From positions 3,410,001 to 3,474,000 of the forward strand of contig CP082844.1 of the NCBI GenBank assembly GCA_019930625.1: a stretch of DNA of 64,000 nt. The letters run 5' to 3'. The position numbers and the translations under genes were made by a program. Under the pieces are notes generated by a model. The model saw only the letters and a list, made by a program, of their open reading frames with translations. It had not been told where the DNA came from and did not search any database. Below are positions 24,987 to 32,848 of this stretch, one piece after another (position 1 is the stretch's first letter; every line of letters starts with the position of its first letter). This DNA is from Nocardia asteroides (GTDB lineage Bacteria > Actinomycetota > Actinomycetes > Mycobacteriales > Mycobacteriaceae).

Positions 24987-25004
24987 CGGCACCGGGGTCG
25001 CTCG

Positions 25005-25282
25005 TCATCGTTGAGACGGGACTGGCTCACCTGTGGTCGGCGTATCCGCGGGCTCGCGGGGCAGCACCACTGTGAAGATCGACCCGCGTCCCGGTTCGCT
25101 GTCCACCGATGCCCGGCCGTCGTGGGCGGTGACCAGGGTCTGGACGATGGACAGGCCGAGTCCGGCCCCGCCGCTGGCGCGGGTGCGCGGGGCGTCGGTG
25201 CGGTAGAAGCGTTCGAACACGCGGGCGGTGTCCGAGGGTGACAGGCCGGGACCGGCGTCGATCACCTCGACTGAGATCGGTG
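25005..25282 (-). pseudogene. Truncated sensor histidine kinase (ATPase domain stump)
   Basis: Only the last 90 or so codons of a HATPase_c domain remain: the G1 box in VIDAGPGLSP, the F box in VFERFYRTDAPR, and the G2 box in GGAGLGLSIVQTLV, then a normal C-terminal tail (GSIFTVVLPRE). The N-box, the phosphoacceptor histidine and the sensor are gone, and the sequence changes abruptly at about 25282 into the end of the NTF2-like gene. It marks a breakpoint at the left edge of the polyketide cluster. Confidence 0.8.
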
Positions 25283-25288
25283 TTCGGA

Positions 25289-25708
25289 TCAGTCGTGGAC
25301 GACGCGCCGTGACCTGGTGAGCAATGCGCCGTCGACGCGGACGAGCACGTCGTGCACGACGCAGCTCGGCGCGATCTCCGGCTTGCTGTTCGGGCGGATC
25401 TTGACCACCAGGCAGTAGGCGGTGGACACGATGGCCCCGTCCTGGCGTGGTTGCAGGTTGATCATGTTGAACCAATGCCTGCGCTGCATCGGGTCGGATT
25501 CGAAGCGCTTGTGGAACTCGACCAGGTCGGTGATGATGCCCGCCCTGGTGCGGGCGGGAGGGATGCCCGGCGTGTGCTCGAATTCCGCGTCTTCGGTGAA
25601 GGTCGCGGCGTAGCCGGGGATGTCGCGGTTGTCCAGCCGCTGCATCTGCTCGGCGTAGAACTGCTGGACCTCGGCGTACAACTCGGTGCGGCTTGCGACG
25701 GTGGTCAT
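25289..25708 (-). CDS. NTF2/SnoaL-like protein of the polyketide cluster
   Basis: 139 residues from ATG 25708. The NTF2-like fold is shown by YAEVQQFYAEQMQRLDNRDI, AATFTEDAEFEHTPGIPPARTR and the C-terminal strands SCVVHDVLVRVDGALLTRSRR. Such proteins in type II clusters act as cyclases, hydroxylases' partners or dehydratases. It is divergent from the ketoreductase, sharing a 174-base promoter region with repeats like those bound by SARP regulators. The precise step is unknown. Confidence 0.8.
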   Translation of the reverse strand: MTTVASRTELYAEVQQFYAEQMQRLDNRDIPGYAATFTEDAEFEHTPGIPPARTRAGIITDLVEFHKRFESDPMQRRHWFNMINLQPRQDGAIVSTAYCLVVKIRPNSKPEIAPSCVVHDVLVRVDGALLTRSRRVVHD

Positions 25709-25775
25709 GGTTGCTCCTGTCGTTGCGGCGGGCCTGGGCCGCACGCCAGGGTGGTCCACGCCGCTAGAGCCTCGG

Positions 25776-25793
25776 TCGAGTCGCGGTCGGCGT
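25776..25793 (+). promoter_or_regulatory. Candidate SARP repeats upstream of the ketoreductase
   Basis: TCGAGTC (25776-25782) and TCGGCGT (25787-25793) are heptamers 11 bases apart, as at other SARP-regulated promoters. Further TCGA heptamers lie at 25825 and 25838, and a TATAGG -10-like hexamer at about 25812. The match is weaker than at the KSalpha promoter. Confidence 0.4.
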
Positions 25794-25882
25794 CCTGCGG
25801 TTGACCGGATCTATAGGACGCGGGTCGACCCTGGTGGTCGAACAGCCCGGAGAGTTCGGAAAAGTCGACCGATGGAGGAGTC

Positions 25883-26665
25883 ATGGCGGAAAATCGGCGC
25901 GTCGCGCTGGTCACCGGAGCGACCAGCGGCATGGGCCTGGAGATCACCAAAAACCTGGCGGCCCAGGGCATCGCGGTGTTCCTCTGCGCTCGCGACCAGC
26001 AGCGGGTGACGGACACGGTGAAGAGCCTGCAAGACGAGGGGCACGAGGTGGACGGCACCGTCTGCGACGTCGCCGACGCCGCGCAGGTCCGCGAGTACGT
26101 CGACGCGGGTGTGCGGCGCTACGGGCCGATCGACATCCTGGTCAACAACGCCGGCCGCAGCGGCGGCGGCGTCACCGCGCAGGTGCCCGACGAACTGTGG
26201 TTCGACGTGATCAACACCAACCTCAACAGCGTGTTCCTGATGACGAAGGCGGTGCTCAACGCGGGCGGCATGCTCGAGCGCGGCAGCGGCCGGATCGTCA
26301 ACATCGCCTCCACCGGCGGCAAGCAGGGCGTGGTGCACGGCGCTCCGTACTCCGCGTCCAAGCACGGAGTGGTCGGTTTCACCAAGGCGCTCGGCCTCGA
26401 GCTGGCCAAGACGGGGATCACCGTGAACGCGGTGTGTCCCGGATTCGTGGAGACGCCGATGGCCGAGCGAGTACGGGAGGTGTATTCCGGGCTGTGGGGT
26501 GTGGACACCGACGAGGTGCACGCCAGGGTCAGCGCGCGGGTGCCGATCGGCCGCTATGTGCAACCGTTCGAGGTGGCGGCGATGGTCGACTACCTGATCG
26601 GTCCCGGCGCGGGCGCCGTCACCGCGCAGGCGTTGAACGTCTGTGGCGGCCTGGGCAACTACTGA
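25883..26665 (+). CDS. ActIII-like aromatic polyketide ketoreductase
   Basis: 260 residues, ATG preceded by GGAGG. An SDR fold with the cofactor motif TGATSGMGLEI, NNAGRSGG, and the catalytic serine, tyrosine and lysine in IASTGG and PYSASKHG. The close match to ActIII over the whole length, including GFVETPMAERVREVYSGLWG, identifies the C9 ketoreductase of type II systems. ActIII has Pro-Gly-Gly after NNAGR, a motif tied to the stereochemistry of reduction; here it is Ser-Gly-Gly. The BCCP gene follows after 18 bases. Confidence 0.92.
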   Translation: MAENRRVALVTGATSGMGLEITKNLAAQGIAVFLCARDQQRVTDTVKSLQDEGHEVDGTVCDVADAAQVREYVDAGVRRYGPIDILVNNAGRSGGGVTAQVPDELWFDVINTNLNSVFLMTKAVLNAGGMLERGSGRIVNIASTGGKQGVVHGAPYSASKHGVVGFTKALGLELAKTGITVNAVCPGFVETPMAERVREVYSGLWGVDTDEVHARVSARVPIGRYVQPFEVAAMVDYLIGPGAGAVTAQALNVCGGLGNY

Positions 26666-26683
26666 GCGCGAGGAGTGACGGCA

Positions 26684-27166
26684 ATGACCGCAGTAGAAGA
26701 AAACGCCGCCGCCGGGCATGAGGACTACCTCCGGGTGCTGGAGGCGATCCAGACCGGCGCGTTGCAGCTGCTCGCGGGTTTCCCGCAGCAGCCGAGCGCA
26801 CTGCGCTTCCAGGTGGGGGAGGTGACCGTCGAGGCCGAGTGGCAGGCGTCCGCTGCCCCGGCGGCCGCCCCGATCGCGGCGGCGGCGGCGGTGCAAGCCG
26901 TCGCCGCTGCGGAGACTCCGGCGCTGGGTGCGGTCGTGCGCGCACCGAGCGTCGGCGTGTTCTACCGGTGCCCCGAACCTGGCGCCGACCCGTTCGTGGA
27001 AGTCGGCGACCGGGTGAGCGCCGGGCAGCAGATCGCCATCGTGGAGGCGATGAAGTTGATGATCCCGGTGACGGCCCAGGCCGGCGGCGTGATCACCGGG
27101 ATACTCAAGGAAGACAACGAGCCGGTCCAATTCGACGAGCCGTTGTTCTCCTATTCGCCGGAGTGA
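26684..27166 (+). CDS. Biotin carboxyl carrier protein of acetyl-CoA carboxylase
   Basis: 160 residues, ATG preceded by AGGAG. An Ala/Pro-rich hinge (about 55-85) precedes the lipoyl/biotinyl domain with the biotinylated lysine in IVEAMKLMIPV and the PSVGVFYRCPEPG motif of AccB. With the carboxyltransferase and biotin carboxylase genes further on, it makes a full cluster-encoded carboxylase that supplies malonyl-CoA to the polyketide synthase. The N-terminal 40 residues correspond to the helical part of AccB. Confidence 0.92.
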   Translation: MTAVEENAAAGHEDYLRVLEAIQTGALQLLAGFPQQPSALRFQVGEVTVEAEWQASAAPAAAPIAAAAAVQAVAAAETPALGAVVRAPSVGVFYRCPEPGADPFVEVGDRVSAGQQIAIVEAMKLMIPVTAQAGGVITGILKEDNEPVQFDEPLFSYSPE

Positions 27167-27174
27167 CAGGGTGT

Positions 27175-27564
27175 TCAGGCGGGCGGGTGGCTGCGACGCC
27201 AGGTGAGTATCCGGCGTTGTTCCCGCCCGCCGACCTGTGCGGCACCGATCAGCGTCAGCACGTCCGCGTTCAGCGACATCTGCCGCACCTGCTCGGTCTG
27301 CGCCCACGCCGGGTTGGAGCACACGCTGATCGCGTGCACCACCTCTGTGCCGGATCGCCGCCAGGTGCCCGCGTAGCCCATGAACGGCGTGGCTCCCGCG
27401 GCTGCGTCCGTGCGCATCATGCTCACCGACATGTAACCGTGTGCGCCGTAGATCAGCAGGCCGCGCGGCGCGGCGCCGAGCGGCCCCTCGCTGGTGACGC
27501 CGTGTTCGTCGATGTCGTAGTAGGACAGCAGTTCCCAGGTGCCCACAAGATCGGTCGCGTTCAT
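27175..27564 (-). CDS. Lipocalin-like domain protein
   Basis: 129 residues from ATG 27564. The beta-barrel pattern of the lipocalin-like family is recognisable: LVGTWELLSYYDIDEHG, LIYGAHGYMSVSMMR, FMGYAGTWRRSGTEVVHAI and RILTWRR. Similar small proteins occur in aromatic polyketide clusters, where some have been proposed to act as cyclases or carriers; the role here is inferred from location only. The start lies 29 bases from the end of the next upstream gene on the same strand. Confidence 0.75.
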   Translation of the reverse strand: MNATDLVGTWELLSYYDIDEHGVTSEGPLGAAPRGLLIYGAHGYMSVSMMRTDAAAGATPFMGYAGTWRRSGTEVVHAISVCSNPAWAQTEQVRQMSLNADVLTLIGAAQVGGREQRRILTWRRSHPPA

Positions 27565-27593
27565 GGCACCGACGATGACGGCTGCCGCTCTAA

Positions 27594-28085
27594 TCACGCT
27601 GTAGCCGGTCGGCCGGCGAAGCGGTGACTGATCCGCACCAGCTGCCAGACGATCTCCAGCTCCTCTTGATCGCGCGGCCCGTAGACCATCACCAGCGTCT
27701 CGGGCAGGTACCCCTGCCGAGCCATCGGATGCGGCTCCGCCCAGCCCTGCCGGACCGCCTGCGCCACCACATCTTTCGGCAGCGACATGTGCAGGCTGCC
27801 GTCGCCGTGCCCGTGCAGATGGGCGAATTCGGTGCCCGCGAGGTAGGCCTCGTCGGGGCCCTGGGCGATCGTCGGCCGCAGGTGCACCGCGCGGGTATCG
27901 GGCAGGGACACTCCGCTGCGGCCGAGCAGGACGCCGTCGAGCGTGGTCATCCGCGACCAGAGTCGCTCTTGCAGTTCCGGTGGGGCGATCTGGTCGAGTT
28001 GCTGGTGCGGATTGTGCGCCCGGGTGCGCGGCCGCTCGCCGGAGCGGCGCGGCAGATCCAGGCGCTCGTCCACTGTTGTCGTCAT
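27594..28085 (-). CDS. DUF5519 / luciferase-like domain protein
   Basis: 163 residues from ATG 28085. Motifs GPDEAYLAGTEFAHLHGHGDGSLHMSLP and VVAQAVRQGWAEPHPMA, then a C-terminal VWQLVRISHRF, match the small family annotated as luciferase or DUF5519, often encoded divergently from regulators. In the first motif a His cluster (H-L-H-G-H) is notable. No reaction is established. Divergent from the HxlR gene, with a dyad between them. Confidence 0.75.
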   Translation of the reverse strand: MTTTVDERLDLPRRSGERPRTRAHNPHQQLDQIAPPELQERLWSRMTTLDGVLLGRSGVSLPDTRAVHLRPTIAQGPDEAYLAGTEFAHLHGHGDGSLHMSLPKDVVAQAVRQGWAEPHPMARQGYLPETLVMVYGPRDQEELEIVWQLVRISHRFAGRPATA

Positions 28086-28133
28086 GGCTGTGTCCCTTCG
28101 GATTTCGCGTGCTCGCGACACCTGGATACACAG

Positions 28134-28147
28134 TACTTTCCAAAGTA
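28134..28147. promoter_or_regulatory. Dyad operator between DUF5519 and HxlR genes
   Basis: TACTTTCCAAAGTA is a perfect 6-2-6 inverted repeat, in an AT-rich divergent promoter. HxlR-type regulators bind short dyads like this next to their own genes. Confidence 0.6.
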
Positions 28148-28187
28148 TAGTAGTAACCAAGGGGAAAGTGACTTACCGGAGGGACGT

Positions 28188-28562
28188 ATGACAACCGCGC
28201 CGGAAACGCCCGTCGACCCCTGTCCGATCACGCCGGTCATCGACCTGGTGTTCGGCCGCTGGTCCACCCAGGTGCTGTGGGTCCTCACCCACGACGGCAG
28301 GCTGCGCTTCACCGAACTGCAACACCGGATCCCCGGCCTGACCCCCAAGGTCCTCACCCAGCGCCTGCGGCAGCTCGAACGCGACGGCCTGGTCGCGCGC
28401 ACCTACCATCCCGAGGTCCCACCGCGCGTCGAGTACGAGGCGACCCCGCTGGCGAAGACGCTGACCCCGGTGTTCGGCAGCATCGTGGCCTGGTCCTCCG
28501 AACACCTCGGCGAGGTCCTCGCGGCACGCGCCGCCTATGACGCGGGTGCGACCGCGGGCTGA
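28188..28562 (+). CDS. HxlR-family winged-helix regulator
   Basis: 124 residues, ATG preceded by GGAGGG. The MarR-like HxlR fold is clear: PCPITPVIDLVFGRWSTQVL, LRFTELQHRIPGLTPKVLTQ, RLRQLERDGLVARTYHPEVP and a C-terminal dimer helix. The N-terminal cysteine in DPCP is the conserved redox or aldehyde-sensing residue of this family. It probably represses itself and the divergent DUF5519 and lipocalin-like genes. Confidence 0.9.
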   Translation: MTTAPETPVDPCPITPVIDLVFGRWSTQVLWVLTHDGRLRFTELQHRIPGLTPKVLTQRLRQLERDGLVARTYHPEVPPRVEYEATPLAKTLTPVFGSIVAWSSEHLGEVLAARAAYDAGATAG

Positions 28563-28621
28563 TCCCGGACCAGCGCGGGCGAACACGAGGCTGAGGCAGG
28601 CGCCGCGTCCGCGGACGTGAG

Positions 28622-28653
28622 GGGACGCCGAGCGCAGGTGCGCTCGGCGTCCC
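28622..28653. terminator. Bidirectional hairpin terminator
   Basis: GGGACGCCGAGCGCA (28622-28636) and its perfect complement (28639-28653) are separated by two bases, between the converging HxlR and hydrolase genes. Confidence 0.8.
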
Positions 28654-28688
28654 TCGTGAGCCGCGCCCCTCGCGCGGCAACCGACGAG

Positions 28689-29450
28689 CTACGGTGCTGC
28701 CGCTGGGCGAGCGGAAAGCGCGAGCAGGCACTGCGCCAATTCGCGCGGCATCGTGATCATGCAGTCGTGCCCGGTGGGGAGCACGTGCAGGCGCTCGGCG
28801 GGCAGATCGGCGGGCGGCAGGGTCCGCGGCATGGCCGCGCGCATCGCTTTGAAGTCCTCGCCGCCTTCGTCGCAGTGCACGTGCGTTACCGGAATAGCCG
28901 CCAGCGCTCGCGGATTCGTCAACCTCATCGGTTGCTGGAAGGTCTTCAGCGATTGTGGTGTCTGCATGGACGCCAGCCAGCTGAGGTCGGGTTCCTCCGT
29001 GACGCCGTACAGTCCGCCGTCGCCGCTCGGTTCGGTTTGCGGCGGCACCCGCCAGCCGTCGCCGGTGGCGGCCGCCGCGGCGGCGAAGGCGTCGACCATG
29101 CCCGGCATGATGTCGGCCACCGCTTCGCCGTCGCGGGGCACGAAGGTATCGAGGTAGACCAGTTCGGCGATGCGGTCGGGCACGGCGTCGGCCACGGCGG
29201 TGACGACGATGCCCGCGTAGCTGTGACCCACCAGGACGATGTCGGTGAGGTCCTCGGCGGTGATCAGGTCGATCAGGTCCTGGACGTGGGTGTCGAGGCC
29301 GACGTCCGCGGTGAGCAGGTGGGCGCGGTCGCCGAGACCGACCAGCGAGGGGGTCAGGACGCGGTGGCGCGCGTCTTCCAGCAGCGGCATCACCCGCTGC
29401 CAGACCCATCCGCCGTGGAAGGCGCCGTGGATGAGCAGGTAGGTCGACAC
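28689..29450 (-). CDS. Alpha/beta hydrolase (salicylate-esterase-like)
   Basis: 253 residues from GTG 29450. The oxyanion motif LLIHGAFHGGWVW, nucleophile S in VGHSYAG, and histidine in LPTGHDCMITMP give a complete triad; the overall pattern matches plant methyl-esterase-like/RutD-like small hydrolases. It is the last gene of the core polyketide operon, two bases from the monooxygenase gene. It may hydrolyse an ester or thioester late in the pathway, or a lactone made by the monooxygenase; this is inference. Confidence 0.85.
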   Translation of the reverse strand: MSTYLLIHGAFHGGWVWQRVMPLLEDARHRVLTPSLVGLGDRAHLLTADVGLDTHVQDLIDLITAEDLTDIVLVGHSYAGIVVTAVADAVPDRIAELVYLDTFVPRDGEAVADIMPGMVDAFAAAAAATGDGWRVPPQTEPSGDGGLYGVTEEPDLSWLASMQTPQSLKTFQQPMRLTNPRALAAIPVTHVHCDEGGEDFKAMRAAMPRTLPPADLPAERLHVLPTGHDCMITMPRELAQCLLALSARPAAAP

Positions 29451-29452
29451 GA

Positions 29453-30715
29453 TCAGTTCTCCCTGAGTTTCGTCAGTGCCGTGATGTTCTCGGTCGAGTC
29501 GGGCACCGGCGGCACCGGCTCGGGACGGATGCCGAGGCCGATCACCCGGGCGATCAGCCGGGGCAGGCGCGGGAAACGGCGGAGCAGCCGGACCAGCAGC
29601 GGTCTGTCGGTCCCGGGTCGCCCGACGCTGGGGTAGAGGTCGGCCAGCAGGTGCAGTTGCGCGAATTGCACCACGCGCATGGGGAATTCGCGGCGGCGCT
29701 GGATGGTGCGCAGCTGCGCCGTGGTCGGGATCACGCCTGCGGTGAGGATCGGCGCCAGGAGCCGGGCGGTCGCGATGGCATCCTGCACCGCCAGATTGAT
29801 CCCGACCCCGCCCGCCGGGGACATCGCGTGCGCCGCGTCCCCGATCGCCACCAGCCCCGGCCGGTACCAGCGGCGCAGCCGGTCCACTCGGACATCGAGC
29901 GGCTTCACGTCGTCCCAGTCCAGGATCTCCGCCTCCAGATGCGGTGCGAGCGCGGGATAGATGGCGGCCAGATCCGCGCGGAAGCGGGCCGGCCCCGCCT
30001 CGCGGATCGTCGCGAAGCCCCCCTTCGGGATCATGTACGCGACCTGGAGATAGTCTCCGCGGTCGATACAGACGATGAAGAATCCGTGCCCGCTGCGCAC
30101 GGTGGGCAGCCGTTCGCCTTCCGGCTTGCCTACCCGGAACCAGAGCACGTCCATCGGCGCCGCGCTGGCGGCGACCTCGAGCAGCCCCGATCGGCGCACG
30201 ATCGAATGCCGTCCGTCGGCGGCGATCACCAGGTCGGCGCTGATCTCCAGCGGGCCATCGGCCGTCTCGGCGCGTGCGCCGACCACCGTGCCGCCGCGCT
30301 GGACCAGCTCGGTGACCTCCGCTCGCTGCACCAGCCGGAAGCCGGGGTAGCGGCGGCCCGCCTCGGCGAGGAAGTTGAGCACGTCCCACTGCGGCATGAA
30401 CGCCACGAACGGAAAGGGCCCGGGCAGAGCGCTGAAGTCGGCGAACACCACCGGGCCGGTCGCGGTCGCCATCGGCAGCTGGGGCAATTCCACGTGCGGC
30501 AGCGCGAGGAACTCCTCGGCCAGGCCGAGTTCGTTCATGGCGAGCAGCGTCGAGGTGTGCACGGTGTCGCCCCGGAAATCCCGCAGGAAGTCCGGATGCT
30601 TCTCCAGCACGAGCACTTCCACGCCGGAGCGTGCCAGCAGCAGGCCCGTCATCAGTCCGGCCGGGCCGCCGCCGATCACGCAGACCTGTACCGATTCGGT
30701 TCTCACGCCAGGCAT
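29453..30715 (-). CDS. FAD-dependent aromatic hydroxylase (PHBH-type monooxygenase)
   Basis: 420 residues. The dinucleotide motif VCVIGGGPAGLMTGLLLARSG is at about 11-30, DLVIAADGRHS gives the second FAD motif, and GLVAIGDAAHAMSPAGGVGINLAVQDA the third. This is the p-hydroxybenzoate hydroxylase fold, shared by tailoring oxygenases of aromatic polyketides. It overlaps the MBL-fold gene upstream by 13 bases, so the two are coupled. It may hydroxylate the polycyclic core or perform an oxidative rearrangement. Confidence 0.92.
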   Translation of the reverse strand: MPGVRTESVQVCVIGGGPAGLMTGLLLARSGVEVLVLEKHPDFLRDFRGDTVHTSTLLAMNELGLAEEFLALPHVELPQLPMATATGPVVFADFSALPGPFPFVAFMPQWDVLNFLAEAGRRYPGFRLVQRAEVTELVQRGGTVVGARAETADGPLEISADLVIAADGRHSIVRRSGLLEVAASAAPMDVLWFRVGKPEGERLPTVRSGHGFFIVCIDRGDYLQVAYMIPKGGFATIREAGPARFRADLAAIYPALAPHLEAEILDWDDVKPLDVRVDRLRRWYRPGLVAIGDAAHAMSPAGGVGINLAVQDAIATARLLAPILTAGVIPTTAQLRTIQRRREFPMRVVQFAQLHLLADLYPSVGRPGTDRPLLVRLLRRFPRLPRLIARVIGLGIRPEPVPPVPDSTENITALTKLREN

Positions 30716-31644
30716 ACCGGCACCTGCCCGCCGTTGTAGACCACCATCTCCTCGAAGATCGCCGGCACGTCCAGCGCCTCGCCGAGCAGGCCGCCGGTGA
30801 GTTCCGCGTCCGCGCGATAGAGGTTGCCGACCAACCGTTCCTGATCCAGCAGATCGGCGAACTCGCCGTGGTCGGCCTCCAGCGCGATCGCCAGCGGTGT
30901 CAGTCCGAGCGCGCGTCCCTCCGCGGCGAGGTCCTGCACCCAGCGCAGATACCGCAGCGTCTGGTCGAAGATCTCCGGCCCGGTGACCGGGCCGTGCCCG
31001 GCGACGACCGTCTCGGCGCCCAGCGCGGCCAGCCGCCGGACCGTGGTGATCGAACCGCTGATCGATCCCATCAGGCAGAACGGCGCCGCGCCCGCCATCA
31101 CCAGGTCACCGGCGAACAGCACGCGCTCCTCGGGCAGCCACGCCACCACGTCGTTGGTGGTGTGCGCGGCCGTCCCGAAGTGGAGGAGCTCCACCCGGCG
31201 CAGGCCCTGGTGCAGCGTCAGGTGGTAGCTGAACGTGATGCTCGGCGGAGTGACCCGCACGTCTCCCCACTCGACCTGCGGCCACAGCTCGGTCAGCGCC
31301 AGCCCGGTCTCGATCATCTCGGGCCGGATCCGGTCGTGGCCGACGACGACGGCCGTCGGCCCGAACAGGTGGTTGCCGAAGTTGTGGTCGCCGTGGTGAT
31401 GGGTGTTCACGATGGTGCGGGCCGGGCCGGTACCGAGCCCGTCGACGAACTCGACGAGGGCGCGGCCGCGTCCCTCGGTCGCCAGCGTGTCGATCACCAC
31501 CGCGCCGTCCGGCCCGGTGAGCACACCGGCGTTGCTGACACACCAGCCGCCGCGGGTGTGGGTGTAGGCGTAGACACCGTCGGCGATCTCGTGCACGTGC
31601 GGTGTCACGGCGGCCTCGGCGGCGGTCATGTCGGCGGCGGTCAT
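30703..31644 (-). CDS. ActIV-like metallo-beta-lactamase-fold cyclase/thioesterase
   Basis: 313 residues from ATG 31644, which overlaps the stop of the aromatase gene (ATGA). The metal motif is NTHHHGDHNFG, with further ligands in HTTNDVVAW, FAGDLVMAG and AGHGPVTG. ActIV of the actinorhodin pathway has this fold, closes the second ring and releases the product from the ACP; position next to an ActVII-like gene makes the same role likely. A generic MBL hydrolase cannot be excluded. Confidence 0.82.
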   Translation of the reverse strand: MTAADMTAAEAAVTPHVHEIADGVYAYTHTRGGWCVSNAGVLTGPDGAVVIDTLATEGRGRALVEFVDGLGTGPARTIVNTHHHGDHNFGNHLFGPTAVVVGHDRIRPEMIETGLALTELWPQVEWGDVRVTPPSITFSYHLTLHQGLRRVELLHFGTAAHTTNDVVAWLPEERVLFAGDLVMAGAAPFCLMGSISGSITTVRRLAALGAETVVAGHGPVTGPEIFDQTLRYLRWVQDLAAEGRALGLTPLAIALEADHGEFADLLDQERLVGNLYRADAELTGGLLGEALDVPAIFEEMVVYNGGQVPVCLA

Positions 31645-32573
31645 GTCGAGGACTTCGTCGTCGCGGCGTAGCGCTGTGCGCACCGCAGCGTGTTGCGGCT
31701 GTTGCTCGACAGCGCCTCGGTCAGGTAGGCGCGGGCGTCGGCCAGATCGGTGTCCGAGCCGAGTACCTCGCGCGCGGCCACGGGGTCGATCGCGACTGTG
31801 TGCCGCGCGGTCACCACCGCGCCGTCCGGCCCGTCGGCGAACTCCCACGCGCCGCTGTGGCCGAACAGTATCGTGGGCGGCACCAGCTGCTTGTAGTCGA
31901 TCCGCTCACCGGGGAAACACACCCGGATCGACTCGGTGGTGTGCGCGATCCCGCCCGCGGTCACCGTGTCCATCGCCATCAGCTGCACGCCCTCGGAGTC
32001 CTCGGTGAGGTCGACGCGGCCCACGTGCGGCACGTGCTCGGGCCAGCGTTCGCTGTGGTAGACGAAGTCGTAGACCTCGGAGGCCGAGCAGTCCAGCGTC
32101 ACCGTGTCGGCGAAGGTGTGGATCACCTCTTCGACGGGGTGGCCGAGCTCGGCGATGCGGGCCAGCGCCGCCAGTTCGACCTCGCTGTTGCGGTCCACCG
32201 ACGCGGCGACCCGCTCCGGATCGGCGCCTTCCATCACCGTGAAGTGGTGATCCAGCGTCACTTTCGTCGTGCCGGGACCGATCTCGCGGAACGACCAGCC
32301 GCCGCCCATCGACGCGATCGGCGCCTGGCTGCGCTCCTGCTCGAAGACGATGCGGCGCTGTCCGGCGTCCAGTACCCGCCGCGACGTCCAGTTCTTCACC
32401 ACCCCGCCGACGGTCGCCCACAGGCGGAAGCGCTCCTCGTCCGGCCCGCGGTGCAGGTGGCGCACCAGCACGCTCGGCTCGAAGATCACCGGCCACCTGG
32501 TCACGTCGGCGATCAGGTCGTAGACGACCTCGGGCGCGGCTTGCACCACCTTGGTGTGGCTCATCACGCTCAT
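31641..32573 (-). CDS. Didomain polyketide aromatase/cyclase (ActVII-like)
   Basis: 310 residues. Two SRPBCC domains in tandem: about 1-140 (SHTKVVQAAPEVVYDLIADVTRWPVIFEPS) and 150-305 (EEVIHTFADTVTLDCSASEVYDF, YHSERWPEHVPHV). Didomain forms of this kind set the first ring of C9-reduced octaketides and decaketides. ATG 32573 overlaps the ACP stop, and its own stop overlaps the next ATG. Together with the ActIII-like ketoreductase it predicts a reduced first ring. Confidence 0.92.
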   Translation of the reverse strand: MSVMSHTKVVQAAPEVVYDLIADVTRWPVIFEPSVLVRHLHRGPDEERFRLWATVGGVVKNWTSRRVLDAGQRRIVFEQERSQAPIASMGGGWSFREIGPGTTKVTLDHHFTVMEGADPERVAASVDRNSEVELAALARIAELGHPVEEVIHTFADTVTLDCSASEVYDFVYHSERWPEHVPHVGRVDLTEDSEGVQLMAMDTVTAGGIAHTTESIRVCFPGERIDYKQLVPPTILFGHSGAWEFADGPDGAVVTARHTVAIDPVAAREVLGSDTDLADARAYLTEALSSNSRNTLRCAQRYAATTKSST

Positions 32574-32824
32574 GCCGCGCCCCGCAATTCGGTGTTGACG
32601 ATGTCGACCAGCTCTTGCGGCGTCTTGACCTCGATGAGCTGTTCTTCCGGGATGGTCACGCCGAAGTCGCGCTGGATGCGCGCCGCGGTCTCGATGAGCG
32701 CGAGCGAGTCGTAGCCCAGTTCCTCGAACTCCACGGCGGCGATGTCGCCGGCGAGTTCGGCGAGGTCCTCGCCGCCCGCGCAGTCCACGAGAATCCGGCG
32801 CAATTCGGTGATGGTCATGGTCAT
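32570..32824 (-). CDS. Type II polyketide acyl carrier protein
   Basis: 84 residues, acidic, four-helix. The phosphopantetheine site is the serine in LGYDSLALIE (about S41). ATG 32824 follows GGAG with good spacing; a second ATG two codons in is less well placed. It follows the chain-length factor gene after 24 bases and overlaps the cyclase gene, the usual KS-CLF-ACP order. Confidence 0.95.
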   Translation of the reverse strand: MTMTITELRRILVDCAGGEDLAELAGDIAAVEFEELGYDSLALIETAARIQRDFGVTIPEEQLIEVKTPQELVDIVNTELRGAA

Positions 32825-32848
32825 GATCGGCTCCTGGGGAAGTGGTAC

